This document shows positions 24,293 to 32,059 of a stretch of 64,000 bases of DNA, in pieces. The notes beneath the pieces are model-generated. The model was not told the origin of the DNA, did not search any database, and saw nothing but the letters and a program-made list of their open reading frames with translations. Source of the stretch: a virus. Within the stretch, counting starts at the first letter, position 1, and each line of letters opens with the position of its first letter. A program made the position numbers and the translations under genes. The stretch lies in IMG/VR virus record IMGVR_UViG_3300012003_000003, positions 1 through 64,000 of that record. One strand, 5' to 3'.

Positions 24293-24673
24293 ATGACAAC
24301 AATCACCAAAACCATTAACGGCAATGCCGTTACCGTAGACAAGCAGCTTGAAGATTTTGAGTTGCTAAAGAAAGCCAGTACCAACGTTGACTATTTCGGT
24401 ATCCGCAGGGAAACCAGTCATCTATTTATGCAGTTCAGTAACGGCAAGTGCTTTATGTACGCCCAGGTTCCACCCGAAGTATTGGAGGAAGCCAAGAATG
24501 CCGAAAGCATAGGCAAATTCTTCCACGCAAAAATCAGGGATAGGTACACGTACGAGGCATTATCCTCTAACCTAATCGCTGATGCGCCAGAATTTGACTC
24601 TGATATTTTAGGTACGGGCATTGTGGATGATGATGATGATGACGATTTGTTTATAAACGACGACCTGTATTAA
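24293..24673 (+). CDS. KTSC-domain protein
   Basis: The 126-residue protein fits the KTSC pattern: FGIRRETSHLFMQFSNGKCF then MYAQVPPEVLEEAKNAES and IGKFFHAKIRDRY. KTSC domains are small folds found in phage and lysyl-tRNA synthetase-like contexts with unclear function. The C-terminus is a strongly acidic tail (VDDDDDDDLFINDDLY). Confidence 0.7.
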   Translation: MTTITKTINGNAVTVDKQLEDFELLKKASTNVDYFGIRRETSHLFMQFSNGKCFMYAQVPPEVLEEAKNAESIGKFFHAKIRDRYTYEALSSNLIADAPEFDSDILGTGIVDDDDDDDLFINDDLY

Positions 24674-24884
24674 GTGTTCAGATGAAAGATGGCTGCACTC
24701 GCTACGCCTCGCCTCGCCTAACACGCGGGGATTTGGCGGTACAAGGCACTAACAATTAGCAAAGGAGGGTATCATTAAATAACTAAACACAAGACGGATA
24801 AACCTGCTAAACTTATCCCGACAGATAAAACAGCCACGGGCGATCCATTGAGATCGCCTTTGGTAGTACTAAATAATATTAAAA
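24674..24884 (+). other. Intergenic stretch with short hairpins
   Basis: No convincing ORF is present in these 211 bp. A hairpin near the end is listed separately as a weak terminator. A short purine-rich AAAGGAGGG at about 24761 precedes no start codon. Confidence 0.35.
24839..24861 (+). terminator. Weak intrinsic terminator
   Basis: GGCGATC (24839-24845) pairs with GATCGCC (24852-24858) and is followed by only three T. It lies 24 nt before the next start codon and may act as an attenuator. Confidence 0.4.
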
Positions 24885-25313
24885 ATGAAAGCGTTTAAAC
24901 AACTTTGCGTAGGTGATAAACTCTATAGAGCGGTTATTGAATTGGGTAAATCAGAAGATCATGTAATTACCGAGATAACGGTAAAAGATATAGGCCGTAG
25001 CGAAAAAGGTAACCTTAAGATCAATATGAAATATGATAGTTATTACCGAGAAGAAACGTATGATTTTTTAATTCATTTCAATGAGGCTGATGTTGATACC
25101 ATTTCAGGCGTTATAGACTTTCCCGGATTTTGGTTTACCGATATTGACAAAGCAAATGAATATATCCGGCAGTTGGTAGTGGCAAGAATTGAAAGCCATT
25201 ATGCGGCTATAAAAAAGGCAGAGCGTGATCACCTTTACACCATTGAGCAATTTAGGATTAGGTTTCACGAATTACTTAATCCAACACACCATCAAAATTT
25301 CATCATTAAATAA
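24885..25313 (+). CDS. Hypothetical protein (142 aa)
   Basis: The protein starts MKAFKQLCVGDKLYRAVIE, a small-barrel-like N-terminus, and has a helical C-terminal half with AIKKAERDHLYTIEQFRIR. It is 12 nt before the Sak4-like gene. Not recognised. Confidence 0.6.
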   Translation: MKAFKQLCVGDKLYRAVIELGKSEDHVITEITVKDIGRSEKGNLKINMKYDSYYREETYDFLIHFNEADVDTISGVIDFPGFWFTDIDKANEYIRQLVVARIESHYAAIKKAERDHLYTIEQFRIRFHELLNPTHHQNFIIK

Positions 25314-25325
25314 TCTATACATATC

Positions 25326-26450
25326 ATGCCACTAATAAAACAAAGCCAGTCGCTTCCAAAGCGCAATGTAATTATCCTAATCCACGGCGAGCCTGGGTTA
25401 GGCAAAACCAGCCTATTCAATACCTGTAACGGGTTACTTATTGACTTTGAGGACGGTGTAGGTCGCTCACACGGTCGTAAAGACACATTACTTGTTGATA
25501 GGTCTAAAGGATGGAAAGATGTTCTTGACGAAGAAGCCGCTGGCTCTTTTGCCGGGTATAAAACCATAGGTATAGATACACCCAAGGCCATGTTGGATGA
25601 CTTCCAGATGGCTTATGTAAAAGACCAGGACTTCGCGCTTCGTAAAAACACGCTTAAGGCTTATGGCGCTATGGGCGAAGAAGCAAAGCAATTTTATAAT
25701 CGTATTCGTGCTATGGGTGCCGATATTGTAAATATGGTTCACTCGGCAACCGAAAAGGATGGTGATAAAACCATTAAGGTGCCGGATGTTACCGGGCAAT
25801 CACTACAGTTACTTAAACGCTTCTCTGATCAGATAGGGTACATGTACTCTGAAAATGGGCAGCGGGTTATTGACTTCCGTATTCAGGACGGTGTGGTGAC
25901 TAAAGATACAGCTGATCTGGGTAAATTAATAATCCCACCAATTACCCACCCGTCTTATGAGGGATGGCTGTTGCGTGAGGTTATTGACAAGGTTAAGGAA
26001 CGGATTGAAAAAATGGATGAGGCTCAACTAGAAGCATTGGGTGTTATTTCCGAATGGCGAGCATCTATTGACACCCTCACTGGCGCTGACGATGTGATGT
26101 TAGGAAAAGAAATAATGGAAAGGTATAAATCCTTAATCAAACTTGCGCCAGAGCATATCAAAAAGCAGGTACAGGCATACTTTATGGCGCACATGGCTAA
26201 GATTGGTTGGAAGTGGGAAGGTGGCACCATTAAGGCCTTTGTAAACACCAATCCAAAGCCCGTACATGCCGAACAGCCAACGGGACAACCAGTTACTCCG
26301 CCAGTGGAAGAAAAGAAGGAAGAAACGCCGCCAGCTATTCCACCTGCAGAAAGTAACCCCAATGCGTTAATTAACCCGGCACCGAGCACACCATCCATTA
26401 ATGCGGATGCCGCGCCTGCCGGTGATATGTTTGACCCTGAAAAAGTATAG
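25326..26450 (+). CDS. Sak4-like recombination ATPase
   Basis: The 374-residue protein is a RecA-fold ATPase of the phage Sak4/AAA_24 type: NVIILIHGEPGLGKTSLFNT (Walker A 21-29), LLIDFEDGVGRSH, and Walker B KTIGIDTPKAMLDD (Asp84). The core is followed by a helical part and a disordered Pro-rich tail (PPVEEKKEETPPAIPPAES). Sak4 proteins act in single-strand annealing recombination with SSB and exonuclease. A RecB-like exonuclease lies 1.4 kb downstream. It ends TAG, 2 nt before the next ATG. Confidence 0.78.
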   Translation: MPLIKQSQSLPKRNVIILIHGEPGLGKTSLFNTCNGLLIDFEDGVGRSHGRKDTLLVDRSKGWKDVLDEEAAGSFAGYKTIGIDTPKAMLDDFQMAYVKDQDFALRKNTLKAYGAMGEEAKQFYNRIRAMGADIVNMVHSATEKDGDKTIKVPDVTGQSLQLLKRFSDQIGYMYSENGQRVIDFRIQDGVVTKDTADLGKLIIPPITHPSYEGWLLREVIDKVKERIEKMDEAQLEALGVISEWRASIDTLTGADDVMLGKEIMERYKSLIKLAPEHIKKQVQAYFMAHMAKIGWKWEGGTIKAFVNTNPKPVHAEQPTGQPVTPPVEEKKEETPPAIPPAESNPNALINPAPSTPSINADAAPAGDMFDPEKV

Positions 26451-26452
26451 CC

Positions 26453-27316
26453 ATGGGTAAAGAAACTGGAATAAGTTGGACGGACGCCACCTGGAACGTA
26501 GCGAGGGGCTGTACTAAGGTGGATGCAGACTGTAAATATTGCTATATGTACCGTCAAAGCCTTAATGACACACGGTATAAGGCCGACCAAGTGTTAAAGA
26601 CAAAATCGGTATTTACACTGCCACTTCATTACAAAGAAACCGTTTCGGGTTGTTGGGGCGGCAATCCGTTAATCTTTACCTCGTCACTCACCGACTTTTT
26701 TCACGAGGATATAGATGCGTTCAGGGACGAGTGTTGGGATATTATACGCAAATGTCCGCACCTGACATTTCAGATATTAACCAAACGGCCAGAGCGCATT
26801 AAAGATCACCTGCCCGCCGATTGGGGTGATGGATGGGATAATGTATGGTTGGGCACATCCATAGGCAGCAATGCAGGGTTGGAGCGCCTATTTAATCTTC
26901 ATGCTGTTATTGCCAAAACAAAATTCCTGTCATTAGAACCGCTTTATGAATGTTTGGATTTAATGTATCCAGAGTGTGTGTTTCCTAACGGGCCGGAAAG
27001 GTGTTGTGATGGATATATGTGTGGGTGCATGGGGTTGCCAGTTGACCAACCAATACTTCATGGTATTCAATGGGTTATAGTTGGCGGGGAAAGTGGTAAT
27101 GATAACGGAAAATATAAATACCGTGAATGTAAGCTTGAATGGATTGAACAAATCGTATCGGATTGTAAAATCCTCCATATACCTGTATTTGTTAAACAGG
27201 TTGGTACATACCTTGCAAAAGAATTGGGTATGAGCGAGCGCCACGGAGGTAATTTTGACGAGTTTCCTCCGTCTATTCAATTCAGAGAGTTTCCAAACAT
27301 AAAATACAGATCTTAA
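26453..27316 (+). CDS. DUF5131 (phage Gp37/Gp68) protein
   Basis: The 287-residue protein begins GISWTDATWNVARGCTKVD and has Cys20, Cys27 and Cys30 (C-x6-C-x2-C), the three-Cys site of DUF5131, thought to bind a radical-SAM-like iron-sulfur cluster. Further family marks are LTFQILTKRPERI, NVWLGTSIGSN, FLSLEPLYE and IQWVIVGGESG. An extra Cys-rich stretch at about 175-192 (five Cys) is unusual. The biochemical reaction is not known. It lies between the recombination ATPase and a cupin-like gene. Confidence 0.82.
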   Translation: MGKETGISWTDATWNVARGCTKVDADCKYCYMYRQSLNDTRYKADQVLKTKSVFTLPLHYKETVSGCWGGNPLIFTSSLTDFFHEDIDAFRDECWDIIRKCPHLTFQILTKRPERIKDHLPADWGDGWDNVWLGTSIGSNAGLERLFNLHAVIAKTKFLSLEPLYECLDLMYPECVFPNGPERCCDGYMCGCMGLPVDQPILHGIQWVIVGGESGNDNGKYKYRECKLEWIEQIVSDCKILHIPVFVKQVGTYLAKELGMSERHGGNFDEFPPSIQFREFPNIKYRS

Positions 27317-27327
27317 ATTTTATAACG

Positions 27328-27771
27328 ATGAAATTCTATAAGAAAAAAACAATTACCCGAAGCGAAGGTATTCCGTACCTGATACGCTACAGCCTATTCT
27401 CCTGCCGGTTATTTGCCGTAAAGGTTCACCATATCTTAATGAGCGATGATGCGTGCCTCCACAGCCATCCCTGGCCCTTCATAAGCATTATTTTGCGTGG
27501 GGGATATACCGAACAGCGCTTTGTTAATACGCCGCCTAAACAGTACAATGCGTGGCTATCTAACCGCCGGAGAAAGACCCACACATGGTATAGGGCAGGA
27601 AGTTTCCTTTGGCGGCCTAAAGATAGTGTGCACAGATTGGTTTTGCCTAAAGGCAAGACAGCCTGGACACTGGTGATCACCTTTAAAAAGGTACAGGATT
27701 GGGGATTCTTCACGCCTAAAGGCTTTGTCAACTGGAAAGAGTATCACGAGGATGGAGGGTGTGAGGCATGA
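27328..27771 (+). CDS. Cupin-like protein
   Basis: The 147-residue protein looks like a single cupin barrel: HHILMSDDACLHSHPWPFIS then ILRGGYTEQRF, and later TWYRAGSFLWRPKDSVHRL. The LHSHPW and VHRL histidines are the likely metal ligands. Small-molecule dioxygenase or sugar-binding roles are possible. Next to DUF5131, but no functional link is known. Confidence 0.62.
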   Translation: MKFYKKKTITRSEGIPYLIRYSLFSCRLFAVKVHHILMSDDACLHSHPWPFISIILRGGYTEQRFVNTPPKQYNAWLSNRRRKTHTWYRAGSFLWRPKDSVHRLVLPKGKTAWTLVITFKKVQDWGFFTPKGFVNWKEYHEDGGCEA

Positions 27772-27802
27772 GCCGTAAACGGGTTTATAAACATATTTCA
27801 TA

Positions 27803-28534
27803 ATGGGAAGGCAAATACTTACATGTAGAGTTACCGTCATTGAGTCTTTTAGACAATGGATAGAATCTTCTGACCAAGAAGATAAACCATGGATAAACGA
27901 AAATTCGGTTTTGTCAAATATTAAGGGAATTGAAACATTCAATATTAAGGCAAAATTCGGTTCGGCCGGACACAGTATCATTGAGGAAGCGCCAAGGTAT
28001 GCTACCATAGGTGGGTATGCAGTGGATGGTTTTACATTTACCGAGCACCAGGCTAAACCGATGATCAAGTTTCGTAATGACCATCCACTAATGACCCGCG
28101 AGCTGGCGCTGAGCAAGCTGTACCATACGCCATACTTTGACATTATCATTACGGGAACTACGGACCATTTAGAGGGAAATATACTCCGAGATACAAAATT
28201 CAAATTTAGTACTTATGATGTTTCTGATTTTATCAGCAGCTTTCAATGGAGATGTTATTTAGACATGATAGGGCTAGATATTTTTTGGTATGATTTTTTC
28301 AAAGTTTCTGGTTTTAACACAATTGAAGATTGTCCAAGCGCCAGGATATCGGATTGCGAAAGCATGATGGTAAAGCGATATCCCAGTATGGATGCTGATA
28401 TACAGGAAACCATTAATGAGTTTGCTCAGTTTATCAATTTTAAAGGATTAGAGCAACACTTAAAAATTACACCTGAAAAATATAAAAGAATATTAAGAGG
28501 CGACAGTAGTTTAAAAAAAATCATATCTTTATGA
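27803..28534 (+). CDS. RecB-like PD-(D/E)XK exonuclease
   Basis: The 243-residue protein has the RecB-type pattern: FGSAGHSIIEE (His57 and Glu61), FDIIITGTTDHLEGN with Asp121, and ILRDTKFKF with Asp130 and Lys132, then a Gln-Trp-Arg segment (SSFQWRCYLDMIGLD) like motif QxxxY. It should be a DNA exonuclease that prepares ends for Sak4. Its last 22 residues (ITPEKYKRILRGDSSLKKII and two more) are echoed after the HNH gene, suggesting the 3-prime end was replaced when the HNH element entered. Its TGA overlaps an in-frame ATG of the HNH frame. Confidence 0.78.
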   Translation: MGRQILTCRVTVIESFRQWIESSDQEDKPWINENSVLSNIKGIETFNIKAKFGSAGHSIIEEAPRYATIGGYAVDGFTFTEHQAKPMIKFRNDHPLMTRELALSKLYHTPYFDIIITGTTDHLEGNILRDTKFKFSTYDVSDFISSFQWRCYLDMIGLDIFWYDFFKVSGFNTIEDCPSARISDCESMMVKRYPSMDADIQETINEFAQFINFKGLEQHLKITPEKYKRILRGDSSLKKIISL

Positions 28535-28535
28535 C

Positions 28536-28659
28536 GCTTTACAACTCAATACAAAATGACAGCAGATCATTAACGTTTAAAAATATAATCAGCGGGCCGG
28601 TGAATCCTTCCTCTTTTGGATTGGGTTGTAAAGCACACCGCCCCCTGGTTTCTTTTTTT
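28536..28659 (+). ncRNA. Pseudoknotted leader before the HNH gene
   Basis: Helix A is 28536-28547 with 28623-28634 (12 bp, one GU). Helix B is 28594-28602 with 28636-28643 (8 bp, one bulge). Hairpin H is AATCC/GGATT (28603-28607 and 28618-28622). The order A-B-H-A'-B' is a pseudoknot. A T-rich run (28649-28659) leads straight to the ATG at 28660. It could act as an attenuator or translation switch for the HNH gene. An ORF frame crosses it, but that 43-residue extension is not HNH-like. Confidence 0.55.
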
Positions 28660-29214
28660 ATGCAAACAGAAATAAATTTTGATGTTGAGGTTTGGAAAGA
28701 TGTTCCAGGTTATGAAGGCTTATATCAAGTAAGTTCTTTGGGAAAATTTAGATCATACGACTCATTAAAGATTGCTTTTGGCAAAGGATATTATACTCAA
28801 AAGGGTAGAATATTAAAACAATCAAAAGAAAAAAACGGGTATTTAAGAATTGCTCTTTTTAAGGATTTGGTTAATATAAAATACAGGGCCCATAGAATAG
28901 TAGCAGAGGTTTTTGTTCCCAATCCTGAACACAAAGATCAAGTAAACCACATCAACGGTATAAAGACCGATAACAGAGCCGTGAATGTAGAATGGGTTAC
29001 CGCTTCTGAAAATCAAATACACGCTGTAACAACGGGCCTTCGACCAATAGGTGAAGATATTTATTGCGCAAAGGTAACAGAGAATCAGGTTTTAATATTT
29101 AGGGAGGAATATGCCTCCGGATTATCTGTTCCTGAAATATTTAGAAAGCATAATGTTTCGAGACACTTAGTAAACAGAATAGTTAAAAATAAAAGCTGGA
29201 AACATTTATTATAA
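28660..29214 (+). CDS. NUMOD4-HNH homing endonuclease
   Basis: The 184-residue product has NUMOD4 (EVWKDVPGYEGLYQVSSLGK) and the HNH core (RAHRIVAEVFVPNPEHKDQV then NHINGIKTDNRAVNVEWVT), followed by a DNA-binding repeat with SVPEIFRKHNVSRHLVNRI. Such enzymes cut intron-less or intron-bearing target sites and spread by homing. I start at 28660 because the NUMOD4 homology begins there; an earlier in-frame ATG at 28531 would add 43 unrelated residues. The gene is AT-rich relative to its neighbours and sits inside the 3-prime end of the exonuclease gene. Confidence 0.85.
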   Translation: MQTEINFDVEVWKDVPGYEGLYQVSSLGKFRSYDSLKIAFGKGYYTQKGRILKQSKEKNGYLRIALFKDLVNIKYRAHRIVAEVFVPNPEHKDQVNHINGIKTDNRAVNVEWVTASENQIHAVTTGLRPIGEDIYCAKVTENQVLIFREEYASGLSVPEIFRKHNVSRHLVNRIVKNKSWKHLL

Positions 29215-29217
29215 ACC

Positions 29218-29280
29218 ATCACAGATGCTAAGCGTAAGCGCATTGCAAGAGGGGATAGTAAACTTTTAAAATTGATATAA
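29218..29280 (+). pseudogene. Displaced exonuclease C-terminus
   Basis: Four bases after the HNH stop, the frame reads ITDAKRKRIARGDSKLLKLI and ends TAA. It matches the exonuclease end in 12 of 20 positions, including the RGDS motif. It has no start codon, so it looks like the original gene end, cut off when the HNH element brought a new end. Its GC content is visibly higher than that of the copy before the HNH gene. Confidence 0.65.
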
Positions 29281-29284
29281 CATT

Positions 29285-29745
29285 ATGAAAATTCAAACAA
29301 AATATTTTATCTTTGGTCATTGTCGGAACATGCTTCGCAGGCTGATCCCTCACTCGTCTAAAGATATTTCATTTCTTGGCTGTACGGTGTGTACAGATTC
29401 CGGTGAAAGCCGTAAGCCCTGCGAAGCACTGTATAACAACCGTCAGCCAAGAAATGATAATTTTCATGAGCCATCGAACATAGCCACAGCACCCATAAGC
29501 GGTGTAGTGGTCATTAACACCTTAAAAGGACCGTTCCCCGACGAGGGTAGTGGTAAGTTATCCTTATTGGTTAGGGATAATATGAATAAACAGGGTGGGG
29601 CAACTTCTTCCCTGAAACTAAGCGATACGACAAGTGACCGACTGCGGAGTTTGAATAAGGGTTTGCTCTCTAACGGGGGTAGGGGGCAAACTTCTTTTCT
29701 TTCGCTCCTCAACTTCGTTCACTCTTGCGGTTGAACAATTAAAAA
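29285..29745 (+). ncRNA. Candidate long structured RNA
   Basis: The 460-bp stretch holds a large pseudoknot: helix A 29331-29343 with 29415-29428 (13 bp, one bulge) and helix B 29370-29388 with 29439-29456 (18 bp, one bulge), in order A-B-A'-B'. Between B and A' is a hairpin at 29401-29412 with a GAAA tetraloop, a hallmark of folded RNA. More hairpins follow at 29558-29580, 29591-29614 and 29661-29691 (11 bp with GU pairs). An ATG-started frame crosses the region, but its product is Ser-rich and unlike any family. I recognise no known RNA class. Confidence 0.5.
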
Positions 29746-29754
29746 GTTAATAAA

Positions 29755-30306
29755 ATGAAAGTTATCTGTCCAGTTTGTAAAAAAGAGTTTGACGCCTTTC
29801 GAGGCGAAATAAACAGGGCTTTGAAAAATGGGTATGACGTAAGATGTAGTCAAGCATGTTCAGGACTTGCAAGGCGTAAAAACATAACCCCCGAACAGTT
29901 TAAAGCCAATAAAGCGGCGTATGATAAAAAGCGGAGAGAAGAAAAGTATTTAACCCATATAAAACCACAAAAACAAGCCTATGACAAAACCGAAGCAGGC
30001 AGGGAAGCCCAAAAACGAAGGCGACAAACAAGGATGCCAAAACACGTTGAATATTGCAGACAGCCACACTATAAAGTTAAAAAAGTTGAGTACGATAAAC
30101 GGCATAGATCCGAAAAGAATTATGGTGAATTTGCCGAAGTCTTTTTATTAACCGAACAAATTTTTACCCACATAGATAATAGAATAGTTAAATATCATCA
30201 CGGATTAACAAATAAATCACAAATTAGAAAACGAAAATGGAAAACGCAACTAAACAGCCAAAACTTACCGCAGATGCCCTCAAAAGCGCTCTTTGGGAAA
30301 CATTAA
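29755..30306 (+). CDS. Zinc-ribbon basic phage protein
   Basis: The 183-residue protein begins MKVICPVCKKEFDAFRGEIN and has a second Cys pair (DVRCSQACSGLARRK), a treble-clef-like zinc site, then a very basic helical part (EAQKRRRQTRMPKH) and VKKVEYDKRHRSEKNYGEFA. It is probably nucleic-acid binding. Similar small zinc proteins occur in many phages without known role. Its last 69 nt overlap the next gene, more than usual here. Confidence 0.6.
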   Translation: MKVICPVCKKEFDAFRGEINRALKNGYDVRCSQACSGLARRKNITPEQFKANKAAYDKKRREEKYLTHIKPQKQAYDKTEAGREAQKRRRQTRMPKHVEYCRQPHYKVKKVEYDKRHRSEKNYGEFAEVFLLTEQIFTHIDNRIVKYHHGLTNKSQIRKRKWKTQLNSQNLPQMPSKALFGKH

Positions 30307-30464
30307 ACGATTTACGCACCGACAAGTGCGAACCGGGTAAGGCCGATAGTATCGCTACTCAGGCGAGAGAGATACTAAGAACTGTAAACACCCAATTAAA
30401 GGTAGCCTCGGTAACCGGGCGCAAGGTATCGGTAGATGTTACCGACTTTGCGGAGAATAACTAA
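30237..30464 (+). CDS. Small helical protein (75 aa)
   Basis: MENATKQPKLTADALKSALW then DLRTDKCEPGKADSIATQAR describes a helical protein ending in an acidic VDVTDFAENN. It starts inside the previous gene and ends 27 nt before the tRNA. Resembles small phage regulators of unknown role. Confidence 0.6.
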   Translation: MENATKQPKLTADALKSALWETLNDLRTDKCEPGKADSIATQAREILRTVNTQLKVASVTGRKVSVDVTDFAENN

Positions 30465-30491
30465 CTTAAAATCCGCAGAAATGCGGATAAT

Positions 30492-30562
30492 GCACCTATC
30501 GTTCAATGGTAGGACTACGCTTTTGTAATGCGTGTATTGGGGTTCGAATCCTCATAGGTGCT
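30492..30562 (+). tRNA. tRNA-Thr (anticodon TGT)
   Basis: The acceptor stem GCACCTA pairs with TAGGTGC, the D-arm is GTTC/GGAC, and the anticodon loop TTTGTAA gives TGT for Thr (ACA codons). The T-arm holds GGTTCGAATCC. The discriminator is T, and no CCA is encoded. Length is 71 nt. The top pair of the anticodon stem is a T-T mismatch. Confidence 0.9.
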
Positions 30563-30619
30563 CAAAAATATACTCTATATGGTATATAATGTTAAAATAT
30601 ACACTGATTAGCATATAAT

Positions 30620-30877
30620 ATGGAACAGATAAAAGCACCGTTTACGGACGAACAGGTTAAGGGATTAAATGAATATCAAAACTCGGGCGTATTCCACGAA
30701 TTTACCTGTGGTAATTCTAAACATCCTGCAGATAAGGGGCGAACATTGGTAGCCTATAACGAGGGTTGGAAGTGCCCAAATTGCGATTATACCCAAAATT
30801 GGGCGTTTGCAAGCATGACAGACGGCAAGATGATTGAGGCGGGTAAAAAGTGGCTGTCCGATAAGATAAAAACATAA
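30620..30877 (+). CDS. Small zinc-ribbon-like protein (85 aa)
   Basis: The sequence contains FHEFTCGNSKHP and EGWKCPNCDYTQNW. The CPNC pair with the upstream Cys and His suggests a zinc site. The C-terminus is a basic helix. Role unknown. Confidence 0.6.
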   Translation: MEQIKAPFTDEQVKGLNEYQNSGVFHEFTCGNSKHPADKGRTLVAYNEGWKCPNCDYTQNWAFASMTDGKMIEAGKKWLSDKIKT

Positions 30878-30951
30878 TTCTGGCTTATACTTAAACAGGT
30901 TCAAACTTTGTAAGAAAAATAACAAGTATTTATAACAAAAACGCCAATACG

Positions 30952-32055
30952 ATGCAAAACGAAACCATTGACCCTTATTATGAAGCCGAAGCCGCACAGG
31001 CATCCGACTACGCCGAGTATTTGGAAGAAGCCAGTAAGCCCCGCAAGGGAACTATTCATTATGGCTTTGGCGCTGAATACCTTCCTAAATGGGGCATCAA
31101 AGAAGCCCTGAGAGAGATTTATCAAAACTTCCTTGATTATGGCTATTATGAGGAAGAATATCAGATTAAGGATGGCATAGTAAGCGTTAAACTAACAAAT
31201 GCGTGGGCACCAGATAACCTCGAATACCTACGTATCGGAAATACCGGTAAAACCAATGGCAATTCTATTGGCCACCACGGCGAAGGTTTAAAAATGGCAT
31301 TTCTGATTTTACACCGCAGCGGGTTTACCAGCATGATCTTTACCAACCGGTATGCTGTTTACCCCGAATGGTATAGCGACACCGAGATTGGCGATTGCTT
31401 TTGCTTTAATTACGAGATACACGAAATTCACGAATCACCCTATACGCTGGTGTTCGACTGCCCTGCCGAAGATTGGCAGGCGTTTAAGGATAACCTGGTT
31501 AAACCTTCAGATGTGATTTACGCCCATCCCCAATATGGAGATCTATTAAGCAAGCCAGCTGGCAATATATACTCAGGTGGATTGTTTGTGGCGTGTTTAA
31601 AGGGAATAAGCAGATCTTACAACATCAAACCATCCTTTATGCCGCTTGACAGGGATAGGTGCGTACCGCAAGCCTTTGACGTTGAATATTACAGCGCACA
31701 GATACTGGAAGCCTCCGCGGTTCTTACCGTAAAAGATTTGGGATATAGCGACACAAAGTATATCCGAAAGCTGCCCGCTAAAATGTATGATGATGTTAAA
31801 CCGCGAAAGGTGGGTAACAGTATTGAGTTTACCATAAAGAATGAAGCCGGTAAGGACCAGCTCATAACCAACGATGGTTTAAAGGAGCATCTTAAATCAC
31901 ACAGCCTATTCGCCAAGGCGATTGCCAGGCTAAAAAAGATGTTGGTTAAACATTTAGGGGTGTATGAGCTGCTGATTGCCTTTCGGGATAAGCACGTCAG
32001 GGGAACCGAAGCCCTGCAAGATTTTGAAATAATTTTAAACAAAATAGATAAATAA
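30952..32055 (+). CDS. GHKL-type ATPase
   Basis: The 367-residue protein has a histidine-kinase-like (GHKL) ATP-binding fold: the N-box helix GIKEALREIYQNFLDYG (48-64), a G1-like strand LRIGNTGKTNG (93-103) and G2 SIGHHGEGLKMAFLIL (105-120). No sensor or DHp domain is present, so it is not a histidine kinase. It is closer to MORC or Hsp90-like ATPases. The C-terminal half is unassigned. Phage partners are unknown; the next gene is 4 nt downstream. Confidence 0.68.
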   Translation: MQNETIDPYYEAEAAQASDYAEYLEEASKPRKGTIHYGFGAEYLPKWGIKEALREIYQNFLDYGYYEEEYQIKDGIVSVKLTNAWAPDNLEYLRIGNTGKTNGNSIGHHGEGLKMAFLILHRSGFTSMIFTNRYAVYPEWYSDTEIGDCFCFNYEIHEIHESPYTLVFDCPAEDWQAFKDNLVKPSDVIYAHPQYGDLLSKPAGNIYSGGLFVACLKGISRSYNIKPSFMPLDRDRCVPQAFDVEYYSAQILEASAVLTVKDLGYSDTKYIRKLPAKMYDDVKPRKVGNSIEFTIKNEAGKDQLITNDGLKEHLKSHSLFAKAIARLKKMLVKHLGVYELLIAFRDKHVRGTEALQDFEIILNKIDK

Positions 32056-32059
32056 CGCC

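Noticed and set aside
28535-29217. Group I intron carrying the HNH gene
   Set aside because: No P4-P6 or P7 core with the usual G-binding site was found, helices A and B do not fit P3/P7, and both alternative C-termini are in frame with stops, which suits a gene-end insertion better than splicing.
29331-29456. HDV-like, twister or other small ribozyme
   Set aside because: The helix order resembles HDV-like ribozymes, but helices of 13 and 18 bp are too long and no conserved catalytic segment was seen.
29285-29734. 149-residue protein frame
   Set aside because: It is Ser-rich, has no motif, begins after a start-less gene remnant, and overlaps strong RNA-type structure.
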